The position numbers and the translations under genes are program-made. The notes below the pieces were generated by a model. The model was not told where the DNA came from and made no database searches. It saw nothing but the letters and a program-made list of their open reading frames with translations. A stretch of 64,000 nt of DNA from the NCBI RefSeq assembly GCF_036516575.1, contig NZ_DATBTY010000040.1, forward strand, positions 1 through 64,000. Direction: 5' to 3'. Source of the stretch: Cerasibacillus sp036516575. Lineage in GTDB: Bacteria; Bacillota; Bacilli; Bacillales; Amphibacillaceae. This document shows, piece by piece, positions 44,480 to 53,363 of this stretch; the first letter of the stretch is position 1, and each line of letters begins with the position of its first letter.

Positions 44480-45304
44480 ATGGGTTTGTTAGAGATTTAT
44501 TTTAGAACGAATAAAGAAGTAACTTGTTTTTGTGATGTGGTATATCAAATAACGAATGAAATTCATGTGCAATGGGAAACGCATAAAGATTGGGGGAATC
44601 GATTATATGTGCGTGTGTTAACAGCTGATATGAAAACGGCTATCGCAAAAGCGCTTGCTGATGTTTTTATGACGTATCATTTAACCGATTTTATTGAAAA
44701 AATTTTACGTGACAAGTATTATTACACAAACGGCGAAGAATTAAAACGTATTAGCCATCTTTCAGAGACGATGTTATTAGAAGATCAAATATTATTGAAA
44801 GATAAGTGTTTAAACGATTGGTTACAGGCCATTTTTTTTGAGCGGATTCTTGAAGATACAGCCATTCATTTTCAATCCATTATACAATTTCGCTTAACTG
44901 ATTTAAAAAATGCACTCACACAGATTGTAGGTCTTGCAATAGATGATTATAAACGTGAGGAAGAGCATCAAGCTTTTATACATATGTTACGTGAATATAT
45001 GAATCGAAAAAAATCAGACCATGATTGTATTCACGTCGTACAGGGGGATAATTTCTCATTTTTTGATCCGGATGGAGAACGTTTAACGTCAAAGAAGTTA
45101 ATGCAAATTATGAAGCAGGAACCTTTATATATTGTTGGCCTGGACGGAAAAGAAATGAATTTAGCACCTTTGATTGCGATTGCGCCAAATAAAATATACA
45201 TCTATGGTGAAGACCCCTCTGAACCTAAAACAATGACTGTGATTAATGTGTTTCAAGAAAAGGTGATGTTTTTACCATTATCGGAATTTCCTTTCTCAAT
45301 ATAG
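44480..45304 (+). CDS. ytxC: YtxC-family sporulation protein
   Basis: 274 residues from ATG 44480, soluble and mostly helical, with WLQAIFFERILEDTAIHFQSI-like helices and a C-terminal YIYGEDPSEPKTMTVI segment. It is the putative sporulation protein YtxC, which lies between dnaI and thrS in B. subtilis. Its molecular role is unknown. The start is uncertain: ATG 44468 has no ribosome site, while ATG 44480 (after GGTGAGGG) and TTG 44486 do. Confidence 0.85.
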   Translation: MGLLEIYFRTNKEVTCFCDVVYQITNEIHVQWETHKDWGNRLYVRVLTADMKTAIAKALADVFMTYHLTDFIEKILRDKYYYTNGEELKRISHLSETMLLEDQILLKDKCLNDWLQAIFFERILEDTAIHFQSIIQFRLTDLKNALTQIVGLAIDDYKREEEHQAFIHMLREYMNRKKSDHDCIHVVQGDNFSFFDPDGERLTSKKLMQIMKQEPLYIVGLDGKEMNLAPLIAIAPNKIYIYGEDPSEPKTMTVINVFQEKVMFLPLSEFPFSI

Positions 45305-45333
45305 TTGCAATTTTAATGATAACCCGCTATAAT
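45305..45333 (+). promoter_or_regulatory. thrS promoter
   Basis: TTGCAA (45305-45310), 17-bp spacer, TATAAT (45328-45333). The same two boxes with the same spacing precede the pheS T-box leader. Confidence 0.75.
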
Positions 45334-45339
45334 ATTAAA

Positions 45340-45604
45340 TAATTATATTCTATCGGTAAGGATAAGGACATGATTATTTGCTTAATAACAGCTCAGAGAT
45401 AGAAGTCATCGGCTGAGAACTTCTACTGTTAGGCAATTGATTACCACCTTTGAACCCTGTATATGAAATAACAGTAATATACAGCGCTTGATCCACGTTA
45501 AGGAAAATGGAGTCGTTGTGAGCGTCATGTTCATGACGAGAACTAGGGTGGAACCACGATTTGCACACTCGTCCCTTTTATTTAGTAGGGATGGGTGTTT
45601 TTTA
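45340..45604 (+). ncRNA. T-box riboswitch, threonine type (thrS leader)
   Basis: The T-box sequence AGGGTGGAACCACG stands at 45545-45558. The terminator CACTCGTCCCT (45566-45576) pairs with AGGGATGGGTG (45587-45597) and is followed by TTTTTT. A plausible specifier is ACC (Thr) at 45443-45445, followed by A as usual. Uncharged tRNA-Thr would stabilise the antiterminator and permit thrS expression. Any longer in-frame thrS start inside this leader is therefore excluded. Confidence 0.9.
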
Positions 45605-45637
45605 TTTGTTTTTAAATATGAAAAGGAGTGTTTAAAG

Positions 45638-47581
45638 ATGGCAGAAATTGAAATTGTGTTTCCAGATGGAAATAAAAAGGTGTTTCCTAAAGGAACGACA
45701 GGTGAAGATATCGCTGGAAGCATTTCACCAGGACTTAAGAAGCAAGCATTAGCTGTTAGAGTTGATGATCAATTGTTCGATTTAAGACGGGAACTTCCGC
45801 ATGGTGGTCCGATTCAAATCATCACGTATAGAGATCAGGAAGGAATCGAGATTATGCGCCATTCAACAGCGCATTTAATGGCACATGCGATTAAACGACT
45901 GTATAAAGATGTCAACTTTGGTGTTGGTCCTGTTATTGAAGAAGGATTCTACTATGATATGGACCTTGATGTGTCGATTACACCAGAAGATTTACCTAAA
46001 ATAGAAAAAGAAATGCAACGCATAATTGATCAAAATATTGAAATTAAACGGATTGAAGTATCTCGTGAAGAGGCGATTCAAAAGTTTAAAGACTTAAATG
46101 ATCCACTGAAAGTTGAATTGATTCAAGATATTCCAGAAGGTGAAACGATCACCCTTTATGAACAAGATGATTTTGTTGATTTATGTCGTGGTGTGCATGT
46201 CCCGTCAACTGGAAAAATTAAAGTTTTTAAATTATTAACGATTTCTGGTGCGTATTGGCGTGGCGATAGCAACAATAAACAATTACAACGTATCTATGGA
46301 ACGGCTTTTGAAAAGAAAAGTCAACTAACAGAGCATTTACGTATTTTAGAAGAACGTAAAGAACGTGATCACCGTAAGCTCGGTAAAGAGTTAGGTATCT
46401 TTACTGTTTCTCAAAAAGTTGGGCAAGGTTTACCCCTTTGGTTACCGAAAGGCGCAACTGTACGCCGGATTATTGAGCGTTATATTGTTGACTTAGAAGA
46501 AAGACTTGGTTATAACCATGTCTATACACCTGTACTTGGTAGTGTGGAGTTGTATAAAACAAGCGGTCATTTAGATCACTACCAGGACGATATGTTCCCA
46601 TCGATGAAAATGGATAATGAAGAACTAATCTTACGTCCGATGAACTGTCCACATCATATGATGGTTTATAAAAATCAGTTGTATAGTTATCGTAACTTAC
46701 CAGTTCGTATTGCAGAATTAGGAACGATGCACCGTTATGAAATGTCGGGTGCTTTAGCTGGCTTACAACGTGTTCGCGGAATGACATTAAATGATGCACA
46801 TATCTTCGCTCGTCCTGATCAAGTGAAAGAAGAATTTAAACGAGTTGTTACACTCATTAAACATGTATATCAAGATTTTGGTATCGATGATTATTATTTC
46901 CGACTTTCATATCGTGATCCAGAAGATAAAGAGAAATATATCGATAATGATGAGATGTGGGAATACGCACAAGCAGCCCTTAAAGAAACAATGGAAGAGA
47001 TGGATCTAGATTATGTAGAAGCTGAAGGAGAAGCGGCTTTCTATGGTCCGAAATTAGACGTACAAGTAAAAACAGCACTCGGTAAGGATGAAACATTGTC
47101 TACCGTTCAACTCGATTATCAAGCTGCAGAGAAATTTGATTTAACTTATATCGGAGAAGATGGTAAAGAACATCGTCCAGTTGTCATTCACCGTGGTGTT
47201 GTCTCAACGATGGAACGTTTTGTTGCTTTCTTACTTGAAGAATATAAAGGTGCTTTTCCAGTATGGCTTGCACCTGTACAAGTAAAAGTTATTCCAGTTT
47301 CTTTATCTGCTCATTTAGATTATGCGAAAGATGTGAGTGAACGTTTACGCTTCCAAGGTATTCGTGTTGAAGTTGATGAACGCGATGAAAAAATTGGCTA
47401 TAAGATTCGCGAAGCCCAAACAGAGAAAGTTCCATTCGCACTTGTTGTAGGAGATAAAGAGATTGAAGAACAAGCAGTTAACGTTCGCCGTTACGGAGAG
47501 AAGAAAACTGAAACGCTCAGTTACGACCAATTTGAACAATTAATTAAAGAAGAAATCGAACAGAAAGTATCACGTCAATAA
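45638..47581 (+). CDS. thrS: Threonyl-tRNA synthetase ThrS
   Basis: 647 residues. It has an N-terminal TGS domain (1-63), the editing domain with HSTAHLMAHAIK (about 74-85), the class II core with MNCPHHMMVY (zinc/active-site Cys) and FARPDQVKEEF, and the C-terminal anticodon domain. The ATG at 45638 has AAAAGGAG upstream and gives MAEIEIVFPDGN. Expression depends on the T-box leader in front. It ends in a terminator. Confidence 0.96.
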   Translation: MAEIEIVFPDGNKKVFPKGTTGEDIAGSISPGLKKQALAVRVDDQLFDLRRELPHGGPIQIITYRDQEGIEIMRHSTAHLMAHAIKRLYKDVNFGVGPVIEEGFYYDMDLDVSITPEDLPKIEKEMQRIIDQNIEIKRIEVSREEAIQKFKDLNDPLKVELIQDIPEGETITLYEQDDFVDLCRGVHVPSTGKIKVFKLLTISGAYWRGDSNNKQLQRIYGTAFEKKSQLTEHLRILEERKERDHRKLGKELGIFTVSQKVGQGLPLWLPKGATVRRIIERYIVDLEERLGYNHVYTPVLGSVELYKTSGHLDHYQDDMFPSMKMDNEELILRPMNCPHHMMVYKNQLYSYRNLPVRIAELGTMHRYEMSGALAGLQRVRGMTLNDAHIFARPDQVKEEFKRVVTLIKHVYQDFGIDDYYFRLSYRDPEDKEKYIDNDEMWEYAQAALKETMEEMDLDYVEAEGEAAFYGPKLDVQVKTALGKDETLSTVQLDYQAAEKFDLTYIGEDGKEHRPVVIHRGVVSTMERFVAFLLEEYKGAFPVWLAPVQVKVIPVSLSAHLDYAKDVSERLRFQGIRVEVDERDEKIGYKIREAQTEKVPFALVVGDKEIEEQAVNVRRYGEKKTETLSYDQFEQLIKEEIEQKVSRQ

Positions 47582-47589
47582 CATAAAAA

Positions 47590-47633
47590 ACAGGTGTCTT
47601 AAATTGCGTATTTTAAGGCACCTGTATTTTTTT
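47590..47633 (+). terminator. thrS terminator
   Basis: ACAGGTGTCTTAAA (47590-47603) pairs with TTTAAGGCACCTGT (47612-47625), one G-U pair, followed by ATTTTTTTT. Confidence 0.9.
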
Positions 47634-47663
47634 TGTTATAAAAATCACACTATTTTAAAATAA

Positions 47664-47692
47664 TTGAATACGTTTTCACTCTGTGGTATGCT
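47664..47692 (+). promoter_or_regulatory. Promoter of the ABC-2 transporter operon
   Basis: TTGAAT (47664-47669), 17-bp spacer, TATGCT (47687-47692) with an extended TGG. The transcript would start about 25 bases before the first gene. Confidence 0.65.
47665..47678. promoter_or_regulatory. cre-like CcpA site overlapping the ABC operon promoter
   Basis: TGAATACGTTTTCA matches the cre consensus TGWNANCGNTNWCA at 13 of 14 positions and has the TGAA/TTCA symmetric ends. It overlaps the -35 box and spacer, so CcpA binding should repress. Confidence 0.55.
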
Positions 47693-47725
47693 TATTCCAA
47701 ATTAAGACGAAATAGGGGATGTTCT

Positions 47726-48622
47726 ATGCGTTTTGCCAAACCTATTCTTATTGTTTTATCGGTCATTGTGATTATTAGTTATATTTTATACGAACTCGAC
47801 GTCTTTCCTGTGACGAAAGATGATGTTGTTGAAGAGCATCAACAAAAAGTAGAACAAACAAAAGAAGTGATTAAAAAGGACAAGGAAAAACAGAAAACAG
47901 GTGAGATGACGAAAGAAAAGCTGATAGAAAAAATGCTCGATTCAACACTTTATTTTGATAATGTACAGGGAAAATATATTTATACCGAATCTGACGGTGC
48001 TCGACAGATGCATCAAGAAGTATCCTATGTCCTTGATCGTAAAAATTTAAGAAGTAAACATCATTTTATAATAGATCAAGGTGAATTTGTTCTTTATAGT
48101 GATGCGGATAATAAAATATACGTAAATGAGATGGAAAAAGTATATCAATCTTTCAGGCATTCTGAGCATGTAGAAGGTAATCCAAATGATCATACGATCG
48201 TTGACCGGATACATATGGGGCTTCATAAAGACCCTGAAGGAATGAATCTGGTGCATAGCAGTGTTGTTGGTTCAGATTTCTTACCAACTTTACAATACTT
48301 TTCTGATTGGGAGTTTGACGAGACAATGTTTCTAGGTTTTTCAAGTTATCTTATAGAGGGGGACGAAGGCAATTTTTCAGAAGGAGACACGTTCACGATG
48401 ATAGTAGAGAAAAATACAGGCATCATTTTGGACTACCGTGTTTATGATAAAAAAGGCGATGAAATCGTTTCACTTATGACAGAAGATATTGTTATCGATA
48501 CTAAAACAATTGATCCAACAATTTTTGAACCGGATTTAACGGGATACAAGGAAGAAGCTATACCTGATTATGTCCCAGATGAATATATGCCTGAGTATTT
48601 AAAGAAAAAAGAAAAGAAGTGA
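47726..48622 (+). CDS. Membrane-anchored exported protein, ABC operon gene 1
   Basis: 298 residues. One N-terminal helix (about 5-24) without a lipobox Cys, a Lys/Glu-rich stalk (about 32-70), then a beta-rich domain (about 72-275) and a Pro/Tyr/Glu-rich tail ending in lysines. The domain order (YFDNVQGKYIY, SYVLDRKNLRSKH, TGIILDYRVYDKKGDEI, IDPTIFEPDL) recalls the LolA/RseB-like fold, which holds lipids or fatty chains; this is a weak, fold-level impression. It starts an operon with three permeases, an ATPase and a second anchored protein and could be its extracytoplasmic partner. Confidence 0.7.
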   Translation: MRFAKPILIVLSVIVIISYILYELDVFPVTKDDVVEEHQQKVEQTKEVIKKDKEKQKTGEMTKEKLIEKMLDSTLYFDNVQGKYIYTESDGARQMHQEVSYVLDRKNLRSKHHFIIDQGEFVLYSDADNKIYVNEMEKVYQSFRHSEHVEGNPNDHTIVDRIHMGLHKDPEGMNLVHSSVVGSDFLPTLQYFSDWEFDETMFLGFSSYLIEGDEGNFSEGDTFTMIVEKNTGIILDYRVYDKKGDEIVSLMTEDIVIDTKTIDPTIFEPDLTGYKEEAIPDYVPDEYMPEYLKKKEKK

Positions 48623-48642
48623 TAATAGGAGGGTGTGAAGAC

Positions 48643-49446
48643 GTGGCAGCATTTTTTATGAAGCGTGCTTTATATAATAGAGCTTTTTATTTGATGCTTG
48701 TTTTTGGTATCGTGATTGCTTTTTTACATATTTATCAAGATGCTACTTACTTTTTAGATATGGTAGGTGAAGACCGTGTTCTCTTTACACCGTATCAAAG
48801 CTGGATTGAGTTTGGTTTAAGCTCGAATTATCGGTATATATTACTTTTATTATTACCGATTATTTCAGCGATTAGCTTTTCAGACACATATGCAAAAGAC
48901 TTACAGACAGGCTATTTAAAAGCGATTTTATCAAAAGGAAAAATGAAGGCCTATTTTACTGGGCTGTACGTGACAAATTTTATTGTTGCTGGGGTAACGA
49001 TTGCGATCCCATTATTGATTAATTTGTACTTAGCTTTTATGACGTTACCTAATATTAAACCCGACCCGATACTTGATTACAATCCATTACAATATGAATC
49101 AACATTATTTCCTAATCTCTATTATCAGTTTCCTTTACTGCATACACTCTTTTACATTCTATTAGCATTTATATTTGCTGGTATGTATGCGACGATTTGT
49201 TTGAGTGTCTCTTTATATGTGAAAAATCGATTTTTCATCGTTGTTGCTGCTTTCATAATCGACATGTTTCTTGCCATCATCCTTAACATGACACAATTAT
49301 ATAGTTGGGTTCCGGCGAGCTTTTTAACACAGCTTGCTGCACAACCGCCTGTTTCCCTTCTTGCTATCGTAACAATTTTTTTACTAGGTTTAGGTGGAAG
49401 CACTTATTTCTATATATTAGGGGTGAAGCGACGTGTCATTGTTTAG
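48643..49446 (+). CDS. ABC-2 type permease subunit 1
   Basis: 267 residues from GTG 48643, 8 bases after AGGAGGG; an upstream in-frame GTG at 48619 lies inside the previous gene without a site. Six membrane segments are apparent (about 12-33, 61-82, 101-125, 164-188, 193-215, 232-258), with SFSDTYAKDLQTGYLKAIL between helices 2 and 3, typical of ABC-2 exporters. Overlaps the next gene by 14 bases. Substrate unknown. Confidence 0.78.
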   Translation: MAAFFMKRALYNRAFYLMLVFGIVIAFLHIYQDATYFLDMVGEDRVLFTPYQSWIEFGLSSNYRYILLLLLPIISAISFSDTYAKDLQTGYLKAILSKGKMKAYFTGLYVTNFIVAGVTIAIPLLINLYLAFMTLPNIKPDPILDYNPLQYESTLFPNLYYQFPLLHTLFYILLAFIFAGMYATICLSVSLYVKNRFFIVVAAFIIDMFLAIILNMTQLYSWVPASFLTQLAAQPPVSLLAIVTIFLLGLGGSTYFYILGVKRRVIV

Positions 49447-50233
49447 CATACCAAAAGTCATGCTAAAAGATATGAGGCTATCAATCAAGCAAAATAGTCT
49501 TTATATTGCATTATTATTTATTAGTCTTATATATAGTGGAGAACTTATTTCTCATCGTCTCGACTTATCGATACCGGACTTATATAGTGTCATGTTTCAG
49601 GGACTCTTATTTATAATAATCGTTATACCAATCTTTCTGTTATTTCTGTCAACGATTCTACCGCCTTCGTTTGATTCGTTACGTGTAACGCGTTATCGGA
49701 GCCGTGAAAAGCTTGCGATACGTATGATGATGACTATTTTCCTGGCTGTTTGTATCTATTTATCCATCTATATGTTAGCTGGGGTCTTGTACGGTTACTA
49801 TATATCAGGTACATTTGAGAACCGTTGGATAACAGAAAGTGGTTTCCCAAACTTATTCTTTGATGGAGAGATTAATTTAGCATTGTTTCAGACCAATCAA
49901 ATCATATTAAAGTATGTGCTGACAGAGACATTAGCCTTTATGATTATTGGTCTTTTGACAGCTTGTATTTTCATATTAACTGGTCGTTTTATTGTGACTT
50001 TTTTTCTTATTGAAGGCTTTCTCCTGTTTGAATACTTTCTTCATAACTTTTTAAATGTATCATTATTTATCGGTCGTGCACAGATTTATTTAGATGCATG
50101 GGTCGAGATGTCATTAGGATCAGTTGCGCTGTATTTTATCGGTATCATCATTGTTCTAACAGTTGTTTTATATATCATCATCGATAAGAAAGATTTCATA
50201 GAACGGAGTGAAGATCCGCATGGCGTTCATTAA
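49433..50233 (+). CDS. ABC-2 type permease subunit 2
   Basis: 266 residues from GTG 49433 after AGGGGTGAAG. About six helices (22-38, 55-80, 98-122, 162-185, 190-212, 232-254). The SLRVTRYRSREKLAIRMMM loop after helix 2 is the type of cytoplasmic segment that contacts the ATPase in ABC-2 permeases. It is unrelated at the sequence level to subunit 1 except for topology. Overlaps the next gene by 14 bases. Confidence 0.75.
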   Translation: MSLFSIPKVMLKDMRLSIKQNSLYIALLFISLIYSGELISHRLDLSIPDLYSVMFQGLLFIIIVIPIFLLFLSTILPPSFDSLRVTRYRSREKLAIRMMMTIFLAVCIYLSIYMLAGVLYGYYISGTFENRWITESGFPNLFFDGEINLALFQTNQIILKYVLTETLAFMIIGLLTACIFILTGRFIVTFFLIEGFLLFEYFLHNFLNVSLFIGRAQIYLDAWVEMSLGSVALYFIGIIIVLTVVLYIIIDKKDFIERSEDPHGVH

Positions 50234-51077
50234 AGAACTCGGATTATTAATTAGGCGTGACCATATTTTAGGTTTCTATTATATTCGGCAACGCATTGGA
50301 CTGGCTTTCCTATTCATTTTAATGATGCTGATTTTAAGTCTCTATCATTTTAAACAAATCGCACTTGTCTCAGATCTATCATTATCACAATATACGTTGA
50401 CAGATGTCGTAATTTATTTATTTCGGGGTGTTGATTTTAATGTCATGTATGATTCTGGTGCAAGGTTTCCTATTCATTGGCTGATTCTACTTATGATGTG
50501 CCCATTTATAATTGGTGATTTTTCTCGTGAGGATATCCATCAACAATCGTCCATGCTCTTTGTTCGTGTTCGTAGTCGGTTTTCCATCTGGTTAAGTAAA
50601 TTGGTTTACAGCATCACAACCGTATTAATGTTTTATGCCCTTTATTTAATCATGATTGCGTTTATGACTCTTGTCTTTTTTAGTTTTTCATTGGAATGGG
50701 GTGAGTATAGTTTAACTTCTATTAAACCATTAATAGAAGCAGATGTCAGTGCTTTTTCCTTTACTGTTCAGACGATTTGTTTGCCAATTATTACGTCAAT
50801 CGTTCTAAGTATCGTCCATAACCTTTTGAGTATCTTTATTAAACCTGTTTATATCATGCTTGTTATGTTAGCTATGTTGATTGCCTCTGTTTTTTCAACA
50901 TCGCTTCTATTACCTGGGAGTTATAGTATGATGGAGCGTTTTTATTTATTAGATTCATTAAATGGTTTTACATGGTTTCAAGTAGCTCTATACGGTTTGT
51001 TAAGTGTTAGTTTTGTCATTATTCTCGGTTATGTTTTTTTAAGACGAATGGATATTATTGGATTGAGAGGAGAGTAA
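50220..51077 (+). CDS. ABC-2 type permease subunit 3
   Basis: 285 residues from ATG 50220; the GTG at 50208 is too close to the GGAG site. About six helices (26-45, 85-100, 130-160, 185-210, 212-235, 250-272). FIIGDFSREDIHQQSSMLFV with VRVRSRFSIWLSKL follows helix 2, parallel to the loop in subunits 1 and 2. Three different permeases with one ATPase gene suggest either two alternative transporters or an unusual heteromeric complex. Confidence 0.75.
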   Translation: MAFIKELGLLIRRDHILGFYYIRQRIGLAFLFILMMLILSLYHFKQIALVSDLSLSQYTLTDVVIYLFRGVDFNVMYDSGARFPIHWLILLMMCPFIIGDFSREDIHQQSSMLFVRVRSRFSIWLSKLVYSITTVLMFYALYLIMIAFMTLVFFSFSLEWGEYSLTSIKPLIEADVSAFSFTVQTICLPIITSIVLSIVHNLLSIFIKPVYIMLVMLAMLIASVFSTSLLLPGSYSMMERFYLLDSLNGFTWFQVALYGLLSVSFVIILGYVFLRRMDIIGLRGE

Positions 51078-51752
51078 ATGATGAAAAGTTATATCCATGT
51101 CAGTGATGCAACCAAAGTGATTCAAGGCCATACAGTATTAAGTCATATAAACTTAGAATTGAATAAAGGACAAATATACGGATTTCGTGGAAGTAATGGC
51201 TCGGGGAAGACGATGCTATTTCGAGCAATTTCCGGCTTAATTAGCTTAACGGAAGGAGAAATAATTGTTAATGATAAACAAATTGGTAAGGATATTTCAT
51301 TTCCGGAAAATATGGGGCTCCTAATTGAACACCCTGGATTTATTCCGGAGTATACAGGTTTTAAGAACTTAGAACTTCTATCATTGATTCAAGGGAAGAT
51401 TAGTAAGGAACAAATAAAGGATGCCTTGTCTAAAGTGGGACTCGATCCGAATGATAAACGTAAATATAAAAAATATTCACTTGGAATGAGACAGCGATTA
51501 GGTATTGCACAGGCGATTATGGAAGAACCAGAACTCATTATTTTAGATGAACCGACAAACGGATTAGATGAAGACGGTGTCAAACTCATTAATGACCTAT
51601 TATTGAATTTAAAGGCTAGAGGGAAAACACTTCTCATTGCAAGCCATGATCGTGAATCATTAGACAACATATCAGATGAGATTTATCAAATAGCGAATGG
51701 AAAGATTGTTGGGCATGAGGTGATACAAGATGAACTGGTCCAAAAGAGTTAG
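51078..51752 (+). CDS. ABC transporter ATP-binding protein
   Basis: 224 residues. It has Walker A GSNGSGKTMLF (about 38-48), signature YSLGMRQRLG (about 134-143), Walker B LIILDEPTNGLD (about 154-165) and the switch His in LLIASHDRES. It is close to bacteriocin-immunity and NatA-like ATPases that pair with ABC-2 permeases. The start is ATG 51078 (or 51081) after AGAGGAGAG. It overlaps the last gene of the operon by 23 bases. Confidence 0.88.
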   Translation: MMKSYIHVSDATKVIQGHTVLSHINLELNKGQIYGFRGSNGSGKTMLFRAISGLISLTEGEIIVNDKQIGKDISFPENMGLLIEHPGFIPEYTGFKNLELLSLIQGKISKEQIKDALSKVGLDPNDKRKYKKYSLGMRQRLGIAQAIMEEPELIILDEPTNGLDEDGVKLINDLLLNLKARGKTLLIASHDRESLDNISDEIYQIANGKIVGHEVIQDELVQKS

Positions 51753-52257
51753 ATGGATCATGTTAACTGTTGTCGTTGTTCTATTTATCGGTTTTTCAAT
51801 CTATCGCTATCAAGTTGTTAATAAGCCTTACAAAGACTATACGGTTATTGAAAAGACGATAAAACAAGATGAACCGATGGAAATCAACGGTGTTGAAATG
51901 ACATTTGGGATGCCTCAATTAATCGAATATGATGAACAATATGCATATGAGATTCCACTCACCGTAGTAAATAATCAGTCCGAATTTATTAAGTTAGAGT
52001 ATGATGACTTTAAAATCATCTTTAATGATTTTTCGTTAAATGGCCTTGCATACGAAGAGATCAATAACCACCCCGAAAATCATAAGGAATATTTCGCATT
52101 TAATGGTGTAGCACCTCAAGAAGAAGGTCATTCGCAATTAGTATTTAATTTGATGAAAGACTGGGAGGTCAATGAAAAAACGGATGTCGATTTGTATTAT
52201 GTAACATTTTCTGATAACATAGTAACGAAATATAAATACCCTTTAAATAAACCTTGA
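51730..52257 (+). CDS. Membrane-anchored exported protein, ABC operon gene 6
   Basis: 175 residues. One N-terminal helix (about 9-25), then an extracytoplasmic immunoglobulin-like beta domain (about 45-170) with IPLTVVNNQSEFIKLEYDDF. This recalls the DUF4352/telomeric-repeat-like fold seen in lipoproteins and immunity proteins, but it has no lipobox Cys. No clear family can be named. It overlaps the ATPase gene, so it belongs to the same transport or resistance unit. Confidence 0.7.
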   Translation: MNWSKRVRWIMLTVVVVLFIGFSIYRYQVVNKPYKDYTVIEKTIKQDEPMEINGVEMTFGMPQLIEYDEQYAYEIPLTVVNNQSEFIKLEYDDFKIIFNDFSLNGLAYEEINNHPENHKEYFAFNGVAPQEEGHSQLVFNLMKDWEVNEKTDVDLYYVTFSDNIVTKYKYPLNKP

Positions 52258-52269
52258 TTAAAATTCATT

Positions 52270-52299
52270 TGACATAAAAGGGATCTTTATGCTATACTT
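52270..52299 (+). promoter_or_regulatory. infC operon promoter
   Basis: TTGACA (52270-52275), 18-bp spacer, TATACT (52294-52299) with an extended TGC. It is one of the strongest promoters in the window. Confidence 0.85.
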
Positions 52300-52305
52300 A
52301 ATGAG

Positions 52306-52447
52306 TTGAAATAATTAAATATGATCTGAGACAAGTAGAAGCACCCGCTTCTCACCTGTTCAACGCAAGTTGCAGTTGACTGGTTACGCTCATTTATGAA
52401 TGATAATAATAGGCGAAGTGTGGGTGTTTTGTGCCCACGCTTTTTTG
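52306..52447 (+). ncRNA. infC-rpmI-rplT leader (L20-leader attenuator)
   Basis: A structured leader of about 240 bases precedes infC. It contains a terminator: AAGTGTGGGT (52416-52425) pairs with GCCCACGCTT (52433-52442), then a T-run from 52441. In Bacillus the L20 protein binds this leader and promotes termination. The upstream arm AAGTAGAAGCACCCGCTTCT region can form a competing hairpin. Confidence 0.8.
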
Positions 52448-52545
52448 ATGTTAGAATAACTAACAATCTAAAATGAAGATCATCTCGGACTTTCACTTGT
52501 CGAACAGATCAGCATTTTTTTAAAAAAATATGGAGGTGTCTGGCT

Positions 52546-53061
52546 ATTAGCAAAGAAATGAATGTCAATGAGAAAATTCGGGCCAGGGAGGTTCGGCTCA
52601 TTGATTCAAATGGTGATCAGCTTGGGGTAAAGTCTCGTAAAGAGGCATTAGATATCGCTAAAACAAGAAATCAAGATTTAGTTTTGGTGGCACCAAATGC
52701 TAAGCCCCCTGTTTGTCGCATTATGGACTTCGGTAAATATCGCTATGAGCAACAAAAGAAGGAAAAAGAAGCACGTAAAAAGCAAAGAGTCATTAATGTA
52801 AAGGAAGTCCGTTTTACACCAGCAATTGGTGATCATGACTTTAATACCAAACTAAGAAATGCACGTAAATTCCTTGAAAAAGGTGACAAAGTGAAAGCGA
52901 CCGTTCGTTTTCGTGGACGTGCCATTACCCATAAAGACTTGGGAAGAGAAGTTTTGGAACGCTTAGCGGACGAATTAAAAGAAGTCGCTGTAGTTGAATC
53001 CAAAGCTAGAATGGAAGGACGCAATATGTTCATGATGCTTGCGCCTTCTAATGAAAAGTAA
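52546..53061 (+). CDS. infC: Translation initiation factor IF-3
   Basis: 171 residues starting at ATT 52546, giving ISKEMNVNEKIRAREVRLI, which matches the N-terminus of Bacillus IF-3; the first ATG (52558) would cut four conserved residues. The ATT start is known in infC and allows IF-3 to repress its own translation. The body has APNAKPPVCRIMD and RNARKFLEKGDKVKATVRF. The ribosome site TGGAGGTG is 7-8 bases upstream. Confidence 0.94.
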   Translation: MSKEMNVNEKIRAREVRLIDSNGDQLGVKSRKEALDIAKTRNQDLVLVAPNAKPPVCRIMDFGKYRYEQQKKEKEARKKQRVINVKEVRFTPAIGDHDFNTKLRNARKFLEKGDKVKATVRFRGRAITHKDLGREVLERLADELKEVAVVESKARMEGRNMFMMLAPSNEK

Positions 53062-53121
53062 ACATAACTAGAATGAATACGGCTTTTAAATAAAAGTTGG
53101 ATTGTACAAGGAGGAAGATGA

Positions 53122-53313
53122 ATGGCTAAGATGAAAACCCATAAAGGTTCTCAAAAACGCTTTAAAAGAACAGGTACAGGGAAGTTAAAACGTTCACACG
53201 CTTACACAAGTCACTTATTTGCGAATAAATCTCAAAAGAGAAAACGCAAACTACGTAAAAGTGCACTTGTCTCTTCCGGAGATTTTAAGCGTATCAAAAA
53301 CATGCTTCCATAA
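53122..53313 (+). CDS. rpmI: Ribosomal protein L35
   Basis: 63 residues, very basic: MAKMKTHKGSQKRFK, then GKLKRSHAYTSHLFANKS and a C-terminal KRIKNMLP, all as in bacterial L35. It lies between infC and rplT, transcribed with them. The ribosome site is AAGGAGGAAG. Confidence 0.95.
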   Translation: MAKMKTHKGSQKRFKRTGTGKLKRSHAYTSHLFANKSQKRKRKLRKSALVSSGDFKRIKNMLP

Positions 53314-53363
53314 TAAAAAAACTATAATTTGAATAGAAAGATTTGTCATAGGAGGGAACAACA

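Noticed and set aside
45488..45637. N-terminal extension of thrS
   Set aside because: The frame is open upstream but runs through the T-box and its terminator; ATG 45638 has the ribosome site and matches family starts.
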